Assembly: GCA_009738435.1 (NCBI GenBank)
Contig: CP046522.1
Span: 1,023,249-1,087,248 of the forward strand
Origin: Clostridium bovifaecis
GTDB taxonomy: Bacteria; Bacillota; Clostridia; Clostridiales; Clostridiaceae
DNA length: 64,000 nt
Direction of reading: 5' to 3'
Positions within the stretch are counted from its first letter, which is position 1. Each line of letters opens with the position of its first letter. Below are positions 25,393 to 34,394 of the stretch, in pieces. Made by a program: the position numbers and the translations under genes. A model generated the notes under the pieces. It had not been told where the DNA came from, made no database searches, and saw only the letters and a list, made by a program, of their open reading frames with translations.

Positions 25393-26799
25393 ATGAATGA
25401 AATACATTTAAATAAAGCATTGAGAAACTGCTTGGAAGCAATACACACTTTTGTTTTTGTAAATAAGTTTGGAATTATCGAATACATAAATCAGAACTAT
25501 TGTGATCTGCTTGGAATTAAAAAAGAAGATGCTATAGGGAGAAATGTTGAAGATATTATCCCAGGAACGCGTCTGGATGTCGTTGTAAAGACCGGCAAAG
25601 AAGAGGTTGGGGAAATTATGAAATTTTTTAACCACAAAACTCAAAAGGATATATATCTTGTTGCCAATAGAATACCAGTAATAGAAAATAGACAGGTTAT
25701 TGGAGCAATTGGACAAACGACTATTCAAGATGTATCGCTAGTTGAAAGGCTTAGTGAAGAAATAGAGTCTTTAAAAAACAAAAAAGAATATTATGAAGAG
25801 CAATTAAATGAATTAAGGCAAAAAAAGTACTCATTATCAAGCATAATAGGAAAATCTAGATCAATAGTTGAACTAAAAAAAGTTATTACTGATATTTCTG
25901 ATTCCTCTCTTTCTGTGCTAATAACTGGGGAAACTGGTACTGGAAAAGAGGTATTTGCAAATACTATTCATAGGCTCAGTAGTAGACATGATAAAAACTT
26001 TGTAAAGATAAATTGTGCCGCTATCCCAAAAGATTTATTGGAGTCGGAGCTTTTTGGATATGAAGAAGGAGCTTTTACTGGAGCATCCAAGAAAGGGAAG
26101 ATTGGCAAATTTGAATTAGCTAATAATGGTACACTATTATTGGATGAGATAGGAGAGATGCCTCTTTTTCTACAATCAAAGCTTCTTCGTGTACTTCAAG
26201 AAAAAGAAGTTGAAAGAGTCGGGGGAACAAAACCAATAAAATTAAATGTTAGAATAATCTGTAGTACTAATAAGGATATACAAGAACTTATACAAAAGGG
26301 AGTATTTAGAGCAGATTTATATTATAGGATTAATATAGTTGAACTTGAAATTCCACCACTAAGAGAAAGGCTTGATGATATTCCTTTTCTATGCGAGCAC
26401 TTTATAAATAAGATAAATGACGAAGAAAATCTAAATATAACGGGAATAGAGGGTAATGTTTTAGAAATGTTCAAGATGTATAGCTGGAAGGGAAATGTTA
26501 GGGAATTAGAGCATGTTTTAGAAAGAGCTTGTGTTATGGCATCTCATGGACAGCTAAAAGAAAAAGATTTCAAATTCCTTATATCCCGTATTAATGTAGA
26601 AAAAAATTCTTTTGATGAAGACGCCATAGGCTTGTTAGAAAGTACAAAGAATAGATCTGAGAAAGAAGAAATAATAAGGATACTAATCAAAACAAATGGA
26701 AATAAGTCGTTAACGGCAAAGATATTAAACATAAGCAGGAGTACTTTATATGAAAAGATAAAAAGCACAATATCAAAGCATAAAATAATAGAAACTTAA
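25393..26799 (+). CDS. Sigma-54-dependent transcriptional activator with PAS domain
   Basis: A 468-residue enhancer-binding protein. N-terminal PAS domain (about residues 10-110), a short coiled coil, then a AAA+ domain with Walker A GETGTGKE near 179, the sigma-54 contact loop GAFTGA near 226, Walker [10 protein letters not shown] and the arginine-finger region ([11 protein letters not shown]). The C-terminus is a Fis-type helix-turn-helix ([19 protein letters not shown]). There is no receiver domain, so the signal must come through PAS. It is followed by a terminator, an inverted repeat and a clear -24/-12 promoter for the keto-acid operon, its likely target. It is of the RocR/PrdR-like PAS-AAA-HTH type. 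Confidence 0.95.
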   Translation: MNEIHLNKALRNCLEAIHTFVFVNKFGIIEYINQNYCDLLGIKKEDAIGRNVEDIIPGTRLDVVVKTGKEEVGEIMKFFNHKTQKDIYLVANRIPVIENRQVIGAIGQTTIQDVSLVERLSEEIESLKNKKEYYEEQLNELRQKKYSLSSIIGKSRSIVELKKVITDISDSSLSVLITGETGTGKEVFANTIHRLSSRHDKNFVKINCAAIPKDLLESELFGYEEGAFTGASKKGKIGKFELANNGTLLLDEIGEMPLFLQSKLLRVLQEKEVERVGGTKPIKLNVRIICSTNKDIQELIQKGVFRADLYYRINIVELEIPPLRERLDDIPFLCEHFINKINDEENLNITGIEGNVLEMFKMYSWKGNVRELEHVLERACVMASHGQLKEKDFKFLISRINVEKNSFDEDAIGLLESTKNRSEKEEIIRILIKTNGNKSLTAKILNISRSTLYEKIKSTISKHKIIET

Positions 26800-26850
26800 A
26801 ACTCTGCAAAACACGTTAAGTATAAATCATAATAGTGTGCAGAGTTTTTT
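26798..26850 (+). terminator. Terminator of the sigma-54 activator gene
   Basis: AAACTCTGCA (26798-26807) pairs perfectly with TGCAGAGTTT (26838-26847), followed by T. Confidence 0.8.
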
Positions 26851-26919
26851 ATTTAGAAGTTAGTTATTGTGTGCATTTATTAAATAGATTAGAAGAAGTT
26901 TATATTTATATATAAATTG

Positions 26920-26947
26920 TACGGAGGTTCAGACAGATATGTCCGTA
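26920..26947. promoter_or_regulatory. Candidate upstream activator site for the sigma-54 activator
   Basis: TACGGA (26920-26925) and TCCGTA (26942-26947) form an inverted repeat about 62-89 bases before the -24 element, a normal place for an enhancer site. Short arms, so tentative. Confidence 0.4.
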
Positions 26948-27008
26948 AAAAAGTACATAATGTTACTAGAGTGATGGTGTAGAACTTAATTTATCGGCTT
27001 TACATACT

Positions 27009-27024
27009 TGGCATATAAATTGCA
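27009..27024 (+). promoter_or_regulatory. Sigma-54 (-24/-12) promoter
   Basis: TGGCAT-N5-TTGCA at 27009-27024 matches the sigma-54 consensus TGGCAC-N5-TTGCW at nearly every position, with the GG and GC doublets correctly spaced. It lies 48 bases upstream of the keto-acid cleavage gene and just after a sigma-54 activator gene. Confidence 0.9.
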
Positions 27025-27071
27025 TTAATGAAATGACAGAAGAAAACTATTTTAAGGAAGGATGATACGTT

Positions 27072-27904
27072 ATGAAGAAAACAATTATCACAGTAGCTCC
27101 TACAGGAGCTTGGCCATCCAAAAAAGATAATCCAAACATTCCACTTACCCCAAAAGAGATTGCAGAAGATGTATTTGAATGTTATAAAGCAGGTGCTGCT
27201 GTTTGCCATCTCCATATGAGAGATGATGAAGGAAAGGGGACAATGAACAAAGAGAAGTTTAGGGAAGCTGTTAACTTAATAAAAGATAAGTGCGATATCC
27301 TTATCAATTTAACTACATCTGGTGATCTAAATGCTACGGATGAAACAAGGCAAGAACATCTTGCACTTCTTAAACCTGAATTGGCCTCATACGATTGTGG
27401 CTCTATGAACTGGATGCATAATAGTTTGTTTATAAATCATCCTAATTTCCTAGAGCAGCTTGGCAAAACAATGAAGGAAAATGAAGTTAAACCAGAAATA
27501 GAAATATTTGATGCTGGAATGATATATAATTCACTTTATTATGTAAAAAAGGAATACTTGATACACCAGCTCACTATCAGCTTGTATTGGGGGCAGCTGG
27601 CGGTACTGCAGCTACAGTGGAGAATTTGGTGTACTTAAAAAACTTACTTCCAGAAGGGTGTACGTGGTCAGCGCTAGGAATAGGTAAAGGACATATTCCT
27701 ATAATGCTAGCTACATTGGCTATGGGTGGACATGTAAGAGTTGGAATGGAGGATAATGTATACTTCGGATCTGGTGAACTTGCAAAATCTAATGCGCAGC
27801 TAGTTACAAGGACAGCTAATATTATTAGAGAAATGGGTGGAAAGGTAGCAACACCAGAAGAAGCAAGAGAAATATTAGGAGTGAAAAGGAGGGGAGAGTT
27901 ATGA
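27072..27904 (+). pseudogene. Beta-keto acid cleavage enzyme (BKACE, DUF849), broken by a one-base frameshift
   Basis: Zn-dependent TIM-barrel enzyme that condenses a 3-keto acid with acetyl-CoA to give acetoacetate and a new CoA ester. The first frame (27072-27638) has APTGAWPSKKDNPNIPLTP and the metal-binding CHLHMRDDEG; it then runs into nonsense. The rest continues in another frame through 27904 (GAAGGTAATVENLVYLKNL, then GMEDNVYFGSGELAKSN, which carries the last metal-ligand Glu). One A added to the run at 27545-27550 gives VKKGILDTPAHYQLVLGAAG and a normal ~277-residue protein. The end overlaps the next gene by 4 bases. The substrate is unknown; family members act on 3-keto-5-aminohexanoate, dehydrocarnitine and others. 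Confidence 0.88.
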
Positions 27905-28848
27905 TTAGTAACATAGCTGTTATTGGAGCAGGAACAATGGGGCATGGAATAGCGGAGTCTTTCGCTTTATATGGATATAAGGTTAGATTATATGAAGTTA
28001 GTGATAAGGTTAGAGAAACAGTTAAGGATGATATAAAGGAGGAGCTAGAATTTCTAGTTGAAAACGAATTTATAGGTCAAGACAAAGTTAATGAGACTTT
28101 AGAAAACATTACTCTTTATTCAGATTTAAAATCAGCAGTTAAGAATGCAGATTACGTAATAGAAGCTGCACCAGAAAAAATAGAAATAAAACAGTCTTTA
28201 TTTAAGGAATTGGATGCTTATTGTAAAGCAGAAACTATTTTTGCTAGCAATACATCAAGCCTAAAATTAGACGAAATGTCAAAGCTTTTAAGTGATGATA
28301 GAAAAAAAAGAATTATGGTTTGTCATTGGTACAATCCAGCACATTTAATGCCAATTGCAGAGCTTTCAAAGTTTGGGAATATGAGTGATGAAACATTTAA
28401 AGAAGTTGAAGACCTATATGAGAGTATTGGAAAACACACTGTAAAGGTCTTAAAAGATGTACCTGGCCTTGTAGCAAACCGTATACAACAAGGAGTAGCA
28501 AGAGAGGTTTTTTCTTTAATTGAAATGGGTGCTGCATCACCAGATGATATCGATAAGGCATTAAAATTTGGGCCAGCTTTTAGATATGCTACAGCTGGAC
28601 AGTTAGAAATCGCAGATATGGGTGGTTTAGATATTTGGTGTGCTGTTGGGGATAACCTTTTAAGCGTTATGGATAATAGCAGAGAGGCAAACCCTATTTT
28701 AAGGCAAAAGGTCAATGAAGGTAAATTGGGGCTTAAATCCGGAGAAGGATTTTTTAAATATCCACCTGAAAAAGCAAATGAACTTAAAAATGAGTTTAAT
28801 AGAAGGCTTATAATCCAATTAAAAACATCTAGGCACTATGATAAATAA
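27901..28848 (+). CDS. 3-hydroxyacyl-CoA dehydrogenase family protein
   Basis: A 315-residue NAD-dependent dehydrogenase. Rossmann motif GAGTMGHGIAESFALYGY at residues 8-25, then ASNTSSLKLDEM and the catalytic-His segment CHWYNPAHLMPIAE, and a C-terminal dimerisation domain. The catalytic segment departs from the HFFNP form of standard 3-hydroxybutyryl-CoA dehydrogenase. It resembles branches that oxidise free 3-hydroxy acids or carnitine, which fits a BKACE partner: it would make the 3-keto acid that BKACE cleaves. ATGA overlap with the preceding gene and GGAGGGGAG upstream show tight coupling. I am sure of the family, not of the substrate. Confidence 0.87.
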   Translation: MISNIAVIGAGTMGHGIAESFALYGYKVRLYEVSDKVRETVKDDIKEELEFLVENEFIGQDKVNETLENITLYSDLKSAVKNADYVIEAAPEKIEIKQSLFKELDAYCKAETIFASNTSSLKLDEMSKLLSDDRKKRIMVCHWYNPAHLMPIAELSKFGNMSDETFKEVEDLYESIGKHTVKVLKDVPGLVANRIQQGVAREVFSLIEMGAASPDDIDKALKFGPAFRYATAGQLEIADMGGLDIWCAVGDNLLSVMDNSREANPILRQKVNEGKLGLKSGEGFFKYPPEKANELKNEFNRRLIIQLKTSRHYDK

Positions 28849-28874
28849 AAAAAACTTATAGAAGGAGGAGTAGT

Positions 28875-30251
28875 ATGGAAACAAAAATCAGTTATAATAA
28901 GAAAGACAGAGGGTCATTTTTATGGAGACTTAGTAAAAAGTTTCAATTTGCTGCTGATAAGATAATACCAGACTCTTTTGTATTTTGTTTTATTTTAACT
29001 TTCTTAGTATTTGTGCTTGGACTTATCTTCACCAAAAGCAGTCCTCTAGATATGGTGAACTACTGGTTTAAAGGACTCTGGACACAATCTTCTTTTGCTT
29101 TCCAAATGGCTTTCATGGTAATAACTTGTGCGGCTACCGCTAAGTCAAGAAAAGTGAAGAAGTATATGCATAAGTTAGCCGGACTTCCTAAGTCTCCTAT
29201 TGGTGCTATGATTCTATTAATGGCGTTTGGTTATGTATCTAGCTTTGTTAATTGGGCCTTTTGTACTGTTGTTACACCAATACTAGCTATGGCACTTTCA
29301 AAACGTATTAAAGGATTGCATTTTCCTATGATGATTGCTGCAGGATATTCTACTATGATTTTAGGTCAATGCCTTGGACCAAGTGCATCTGTTTACGCAT
29401 TACTTGCAACAAAAGGACACTTTTTAGAGGGTAAAATCGGTGTTCTTACTCAAGCCCAAACAACTTATAACCCTATGAATGTTATATTATTTACTATACT
29501 TGCAATATTTACAATAATATTAAGTATTATGACAATGCCTCCTAAAGATGAAATAGTTGAATTTAGAACTGCCTTAGATGATGAAGAAGAGATAATAGAA
29601 GAAGAAAAGATAACTATCGCTGATAAGCTAAATGGAAGTAAAATTACAATGTACTTAATTGGAGCAGCTGGCTTAGTAATTATAGTATATAGTTTTATTG
29701 CTAAAGGATTTTTAGGTGCATTAGATATCAACTTTGTAATATTTATATTTTTAACTGCCAACTGTTTCTTATATAACTCACCTAGAAAGTTTGTTGAAGC
29801 TTATAAGGATAATATGAAGCTTGGAACAGAAATAATGATACAATTCCCATTCTATGGTGGAATTCAAGGAATGATGTCAGAATCAGGATTTGGGCAAGTA
29901 GTAGTAGGAGCTATTTTAAATGTAGCAAATGCACAAAATATGCCTGTGTGGTCTTATATATCTGCTTCTATAGTAAACCTTTTCATACCTTCACAGGGTG
30001 GACAATGGATAGTTCAAGGTCCTTTACTTGTTGATGCTGCACAACAGGTAAATGCAAGGATTCCGGATGTTATAAATGCTTTTGTTTACGGAGATGAAGC
30101 AACAAATCTACTTCAACCTCTATATGTAATACCTGCTTTATCAGTTGTTGGAATGAAATTAAAGGATGTATGGGGATATATGGCATATATATGGGCATTT
30201 TGGGCTATTATAACAAGTATCGGATTATACGTTATACCTATGTTGCTATAG
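28875..30251 (+). CDS. atoE: Short-chain fatty acid transporter (AtoE family)
   Basis: A 458-residue membrane protein with about 11-12 helices, of the AtoE/SCFA transporter family. Family landmarks include SSFVNWAFCTVVTPILA, IQFPFYGGIQGMM and the C-terminal FIPSQGGQWIVQGP. A charged cytoplasmic loop lies near residues 225-250. It would import a short-chain acid (butyrate, acetoacetate or a hydroxylated relative) for the two upstream enzymes. AGGAGGAG precedes the start, and it ends the sigma-54 operon at a long perfect terminator. It supports the idea that the operon degrades a short hydroxy or keto acid. Confidence 0.92.
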   Translation: METKISYNKKDRGSFLWRLSKKFQFAADKIIPDSFVFCFILTFLVFVLGLIFTKSSPLDMVNYWFKGLWTQSSFAFQMAFMVITCAATAKSRKVKKYMHKLAGLPKSPIGAMILLMAFGYVSSFVNWAFCTVVTPILAMALSKRIKGLHFPMMIAAGYSTMILGQCLGPSASVYALLATKGHFLEGKIGVLTQAQTTYNPMNVILFTILAIFTIILSIMTMPPKDEIVEFRTALDDEEEIIEEEKITIADKLNGSKITMYLIGAAGLVIIVYSFIAKGFLGALDINFVIFIFLTANCFLYNSPRKFVEAYKDNMKLGTEIMIQFPFYGGIQGMMSESGFGQVVVGAILNVANAQNMPVWSYISASIVNLFIPSQGGQWIVQGPLLVDAAQQVNARIPDVINAFVYGDEATNLLQPLYVIPALSVVGMKLKDVWGYMAYIWAFWAIITSIGLYVIPMLL

Positions 30252-30326
30252 AATAAATTAAAGGATAGATATGAGACTTTTTTAATGCAACAGTATACTA
30301 ATAATTGAAAAATATGTAGAAGGTAA

Positions 30327-30383
30327 ACCCTAATGTAAATATCTATATATTGGTTTGTTAGATATTTACATTAGGGTGTTTTT
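30327..30383 (+). terminator. Strong terminator of the keto-acid operon
   Basis: Perfect 19-bp stem: 30327-30345 (begins ACCCTAATG) with 30359-30377, 13-base loop, then GTTTTT. It separates the operon from a convergent gene. Confidence 0.92.
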
Positions 30384-30401
30384 ATCACTACGTATTGAAG
30401 A

Positions 30402-31217
30402 TTATTCCTCAATAAATTTTATAAGTTCTTCATTAAACATTTCAGGTTTTTCCATAAATAATGCATGTCCACATCGAGGGAAAGAAACCAATCTAGAATT
30501 AGGTATTTCTCTATTCATATATTCGCTGTTTTTATTAGAATATAAGAAACTTTCTGCTCCATAGGTTATCAATGTAGGAACTGTAATTTTAGAAAGCACA
30601 GGCAAATAATTTTGAGAAGACATTGATACCCACATTCTAATCATTACGTGAGGGGAGTTTTTAAATGCCTGTTCAAAGGCCCAATCTAAAATATTCTTAT
30701 CTCTGCAGCCAGACTTTGCGAAGATAGCTGGGATAAATCCTTCAGCAAACTTATGCCAATTAGCATTTAAGTCTACCATAGTGTTTAAGTTATCCTCATA
30801 AGAAAATCCATCGTATAATCCATATTTCCATGTTTCATCTGTTATTATCTTAGGAGCCATATCTATCAAACATAACTTGTACAAATTGGCACACCCAAAT
30901 TGCTTTACATAATCAAATATAATAGAAGTTCCCATAGACCATCCAACTAGAGTTACATCTTTAAGATTTAAATGTTCAATTAATTCTTTTAAGTCTTGTG
31001 CGAATCTTGGTAAAGTTAAACCATAGTCAGTAACTTCAGAAATACCATGTCCTCTTAAGTCATAATAAATAACTCTGTAATTCCTAGATAGCTCGTTAAT
31101 TTGATTTTGGAAGTGAAGATGACTGCATGACCACCCATGAATTAACACAACGGGTCTACCGTTACCAGCTTCATTATAAAATATTTTTGTATTATCGCTT
31201 GTTAAAAAATATGACAT
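30402..31217 (-). CDS. Alpha/beta hydrolase
   Basis: A 271-residue alpha/beta-fold hydrolase. Oxyanion region LIHGWSCSHLHF (about residues 25-36), nucleophile elbow GWSMG (Ser near 93), and catalytic His in CGHALFMEKP near the C-terminus. Sequence style is that of the pimeloyl-ester/haloperoxidase-like group. ATG 31217 lies 8 bases after AAAGGAG; an in-frame GTG at 31226 overlaps that site. It is convergent to the keto-acid operon and divergent from the mrp operon, so it is probably monocistronic. A CoA-thioesterase role in the neighbouring pathway is possible but speculative. Confidence 0.86.
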   Translation of the reverse strand: MSYFLTSDNTKIFYNEAGNGRPVVLIHGWSCSHLHFQNQINELSRNYRVIYYDLRGHGISEVTDYGLTLPRFAQDLKELIEHLNLKDVTLVGWSMGTSIIFDYVKQFGCANLYKLCLIDMAPKIITDETWKYGLYDGFSYEDNLNTMVDLNANWHKFAEGFIPAIFAKSGCRDKNILDWAFEQAFKNSPHVMIRMWVSMSSQNYLPVLSKITVPTLITYGAESFLYSNKNSEYMNREIPNSRLVSFPRCGHALFMEKPEMFNEELIKFIEE

Positions 31218-31341
31218 ACTTACCACTCCTTTGAAAATATTGGATCACAAGTATATTGTATACTTGATTTACACAATTTACAATGCAATAAATGTTTAGA
31301 AATATTAATGGGGAAATTATATTATTTTCTTATTATTTCTA

Positions 31342-31397
31342 ATTGGCATTTGACAATAACAAAAAATAGGAGTAATATTTAATTAGCAAATGCCAAT
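31342..31397. promoter_or_regulatory. Operator-like inverted repeat framing the mrp promoter
   Basis: ATTGGCATTTG (31342-31352) and CAAATGCCAAT (31387-31397) are perfect 11-bp inverted arms 45 bp apart. The left arm overlaps the -35 box and the right arm lies just past the -10 box, an arrangement suited to repression by a dimer pair or a looped dimer. Confidence 0.75.
31350..31378 (+). promoter_or_regulatory. Promoter of the mrp operon
   Basis: Perfect TTGACA (31350-31355), exactly 17 bases, TAATAT (31373-31378). Forty bases before the first start codon. Confidence 0.88.
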
Positions 31398-31418
31398 ATA
31401 CATATAGGAGATGATTTT

Positions 31419-32252
31419 ATGGAAGAATGTAATTCTTGTCCATCAAATGGCGCATGCGACAAAGATACAAAAAGTTGTATGGTTGAAAATAATCCTTTAA
31501 ATAATGTAAAGACAATAATTGGAGTTATGAGTGGAAAGGGAGGCGTAGGAAAATCTTCAATTTCTGTTCTTATTGCAAAACATTTAAAGCAGCTTGGATA
31601 TAGCGTTGGTGTACTAGATGCAGATATAACAGGACCAAGTGTTCCAAGACTTCTTGGATTAAAAGGTAAAAAGGCGGGATTGGCAGAACAGGTAATACTA
31701 CCTGTTGAAACTGATGATGGTATAAAGGTTATGTCGCTGAATTTTTTAACAGAGAAGGAAGATGACCCTGTAATTTGGAGAGGACCTATAATATCAAATG
31801 TAGTAAAGCAATTTTGGACAGATGTTCTTTGGAAAGAGCTTGATTATTTAATAATTGATATGCCTCCAGGAACAGGAGATGTCGCTCTAACAGTAATGCA
31901 ATCTATACCAATTAGCGGTGTAGTTATGGTGTCGGTACCACAGGATCTTGTTTCTATGATAGTTTCAAAAGCTGTAAATATGGCAAGAAAAATGAATATC
32001 AATATTTTAGGGATCATTGAAAATATGAGCTACATAACTTGCCCTGATTGTAGTAAAAAAATAAGACTTTTCAATGGAGAAAGTACAGATGAATTTTTAA
32101 AGGAAATGGATTTGAAACTTTTAGGAGAGCTTCCTATGTTAAGCAGCATAAGTAATTTATCTGAGTATGGATATGAAAACGTAAATGAAAGTATTGAATT
32201 AATTTTTAATCCTATAGTAACAAGTATTATTAAAGATTTAGAAGAAGAGTAA
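31419..32252 (+). CDS. Mrp/NBP35-type iron-sulfur cluster carrier ATPase
   Basis: A 277-residue P-loop ATPase. An N-terminal Cys cluster (CNSCPSNGACDKDTKSC, residues 4-20) precedes the deviant Walker A SGKGGVGKSS (about 39-48), with DADITGPSVPRLLG and IIDMPPGTGD following. A CPDC pair near residue 208 is the usual dimer-bridging cluster site of Mrp/ApbC proteins. It would carry a labile 4Fe-4S cluster to apo-proteins. It heads an operon of two NifX-like proteins and two ferredoxin-containing relatives, so the operon is likely about metal or iron-sulfur handling. Confidence 0.92.
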   Translation: MEECNSCPSNGACDKDTKSCMVENNPLNNVKTIIGVMSGKGGVGKSSISVLIAKHLKQLGYSVGVLDADITGPSVPRLLGLKGKKAGLAEQVILPVETDDGIKVMSLNFLTEKEDDPVIWRGPIISNVVKQFWTDVLWKELDYLIIDMPPGTGDVALTVMQSIPISGVVMVSVPQDLVSMIVSKAVNMARKMNINILGIIENMSYITCPDCSKKIRLFNGESTDEFLKEMDLKLLGELPMLSSISNLSEYGYENVNESIELIFNPIVTSIIKDLEEE

Positions 32253-32319
32253 TTATTAAAATTTATTAGATATTTCAACAAAAGAATAAGAAAATAAAAC
32301 TAAGAAATGAGGGAGATTA

Positions 32320-32685
32320 ATGAAAATAGCAATTTCTGCAGCAGGAAGGACTATTGAAGCTTCACTTGATATAAGATTTGGAAGATGCGAATATTTTCAA
32401 ATTCATGATATTGAAAATGGAGAAATTAAAATTTTAGAAAATGAAGGTCAAAATGCAAGTGGAGGAGCAGGTATTGCTTCATCGAATCAATTGATTGGGG
32501 AGAAAGTAAATGCTGTTATTACTGGGAATCTTGGGCCTAATGCTTTTGAATTAATTGAAAAGTCGGGAATTAAAGCCTATAAGTGCGACAGTTTAGCTAT
32601 AAGTTCAGTACTTGAGAAATATAAAAATAATGAGCTTGAAGAAATAAAAATGTCTGGACCTGCACATCATGGAGGAAGCCATTAG
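32320..32685 (+). CDS. NifX/NifB-family (dinitrogenase cofactor-binding fold) protein
   Basis: A 121-residue single-domain protein of the NifX/NifY/NafY fold: KIAISAAGRTIEASLDIRFG at the start, NAVITGNLGPNAFELIEKSG in the middle, and a His-rich end (HHGGSH). Outside nitrogen fixers such proteins are linked to Mrp-type ATPases and may bind iron-sulfur or metal clusters. GAGGGAG precedes the start. It lies between the Mrp gene and the two MinD-like genes. Confidence 0.85.
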   Translation: MKIAISAAGRTIEASLDIRFGRCEYFQIHDIENGEIKILENEGQNASGGAGIASSNQLIGEKVNAVITGNLGPNAFELIEKSGIKAYKCDSLAISSVLEKYKNNELEEIKMSGPAHHGGSH

Positions 32686-32703
32686 GTTGGAGGTGATTAT
32701 ATT

Positions 32704-33534
32704 ATGAATATAGCAGTCCTTAGTGGTAAAGGTGGAACCGGTAAAACTACAGTTTCAACTAATCTTGCTCTTGCACTAAAGGCAAATTATATAGACTGCG
32801 ATGTAGAAGAACCCAATGGTTTCTTATTTCTAAAACCTAAAGTAGAGACAGAAGAAAAAGTTATGGTAGAGTATCCTGTTATAGATGATAATAACTGCAA
32901 TTTATGTGGAGCCTGTGTAAATGTATGTGAATTCAATGCTCTTGCAAAGGTAAAAGATGATATTATGCTTTTCCAAAAGTTGTGCCATGGTTGCGGAGCT
33001 TGCGAGATTGTCTGTAAATATGGCAGTTTAACATATGATAAAAGAGAAATAGGTAAAATTGAAAAAGGTGTAGCAAAAAATATAAGCTGCAGCAGAGGTA
33101 TTTTAAATATAAGTGAGCCTATGGCAGTACCAGTTATTAGAGAATTACTTAAAAACTTATCAGATGAGATTAATCTAATTGATTGTCCGCCAGGAACTTC
33201 TTGTAATGTAGTAAATTCTTTAAAATATGCTGATGGAGCAATACTTGTTACAGAACCTTCTGAATTTGGACTTCACGATTTGAAAATGGCTGTAGAACTT
33301 GTGAAAATGCATAATATACCTTTTGGTATAGTTATAAATAAAGATGATGGAAAAGATAATATAGTGAAGAAATATTGCAGAGAAGAAAAAATAGGGTTAA
33401 TTGGTACTATACCTTACGGCAAGGATACGGCTGTTCTTTATTCTAAAGGGGAAATACTGTATGATGATATGCAACATAAGATAGTATTTGATAAACTTTC
33501 AAAGAAGACAAGGGAGGTATTACTTTGGAGTTAG
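32704..33534 (+). CDS. MinD-superfamily P-loop ATPase with inserted ferredoxin domain (1)
   Basis: A 276-residue protein: Walker A SGKGGTGKTT (residues 7-16), an inserted 2x4Fe-4S ferredoxin (CNLCGACVNVC and CHGCGACEIVC, about residues 64-110), then the rest of the ATPase with IDCPPGTSCNVV and LVTEPSEFG. It is one of a tandem pair; the second copy starts 10 bases before this gene's stop. The pairing, and the presence of Mrp and NifX proteins, suggests an ATP-driven heterodimer that handles iron-sulfur clusters or electrons. The exact role of these proteins is not established. Confidence 0.9.
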   Translation: MNIAVLSGKGGTGKTTVSTNLALALKANYIDCDVEEPNGFLFLKPKVETEEKVMVEYPVIDDNNCNLCGACVNVCEFNALAKVKDDIMLFQKLCHGCGACEIVCKYGSLTYDKREIGKIEKGVAKNISCSRGILNISEPMAVPVIRELLKNLSDEINLIDCPPGTSCNVVNSLKYADGAILVTEPSEFGLHDLKMAVELVKMHNIPFGIVINKDDGKDNIVKKYCREEKIGLIGTIPYGKDTAVLYSKGEILYDDMQHKIVFDKLSKKTREVLLWS

Positions 33535-34370
33535 TGGTTTTAAGTGGAAAAGGGGGAACAGGTAAAACTACAATTGCAACAGCATTGGCCGAACTTGCTA
33601 AAGATGTGATAAGAATAGACTGTGATGTAGATGCTCCAAATCTTTACCTATTTTATAAGGGAAATGATATTGAAAAAGGGGAGTTTATAGGAGGGAAAAA
33701 AGCAAGTATAGATGAAGCAATTTGTACTAAATGTGGGAAATGTAAGAGTATATGCAAATTTCATGCTATAGAAAATTTTAACATTAATTCTTTTGATTGT
33801 GAAGGGTGTGGGGCATGTATATTAGTATGTCCCGAAGATGCTATAAAATTAGCTAATGAAAAAACAGCCGATACTTTTATTACTGAATTAGAAAAAGGAA
33901 TAATTTCAAGAGCGGAAATGGGCATAGGTAGCGATGGCTCAGGAAAATTGATTACACATTTAAGAAAAGGCGGTAGAAGATTTAATAAAAATGAAAAATT
34001 AACTATAATAGATGGTTCACCAGGTATCGGATGTGCTGTTATATCTTCAATAACAGGCAGCGACGCAGTGTTAGTTGTTACAGAACCTACCAAGTCAGGA
34101 CTTGAAGATTTAATGAGAGTAGCAGCCTTATGTGAACACTTCGGAATTTTTACTATGGTTTGTATAAATAAATATGATATTAATGAAGAAATAGGTATAG
34201 AAATAGAAAGATTTATTGAAGATAAAGGTTTGCAACTGGTAGGCAAAATTCCATATGATGATGTTGTTATGAAATCTATAAATGATTTAAAACCTATAAC
34301 TTACTATGAAGATAGTGCAGCAGAAAAGGCAATTGAAAAAATGTGGAGTAATATAAAAAAGCTTATATAA
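33525..34370 (+). CDS. MinD-superfamily P-loop ATPase with inserted ferredoxin domain (2)
   Basis: A 281-residue paralogue of the preceding gene: SGKGGTGKTT (residues 6-15), ferredoxin insert (CTKCGKCKSIC and CEGCGACILVCP, about 66-106), IDGSPGIGCAV and VVTEPTKSG. The TTG start has AGGGAGG 7 bases upstream and overlaps the previous stop, so translation is coupled. A longer central segment (KLITHLRKGGRRFNKN) distinguishes it from copy 1. Probable heterodimer partner of copy 1. Confidence 0.9.
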   Translation: MELVVLSGKGGTGKTTIATALAELAKDVIRIDCDVDAPNLYLFYKGNDIEKGEFIGGKKASIDEAICTKCGKCKSICKFHAIENFNINSFDCEGCGACILVCPEDAIKLANEKTADTFITELEKGIISRAEMGIGSDGSGKLITHLRKGGRRFNKNEKLTIIDGSPGIGCAVISSITGSDAVLVVTEPTKSGLEDLMRVAALCEHFGIFTMVCINKYDINEEIGIEIERFIEDKGLQLVGKIPYDDVVMKSINDLKPITYYEDSAAEKAIEKMWSNIKKLI

Positions 34371-34394
34371 ATCTAAAATAGGGAGGAATTTTAA

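Noticed and set aside
30355..30564. 69-codon plus-strand frame inside the end of the alpha/beta hydrolase
   Set aside because: It lies antisense to a clear gene and starts inside a terminator hairpin, with no ribosome binding site.
33761..34246. 161-codon minus-strand frame inside the second MinD-like gene
   Set aside because: Antisense to a coding region with clear Walker and ferredoxin motifs; its own translation shows no domain.
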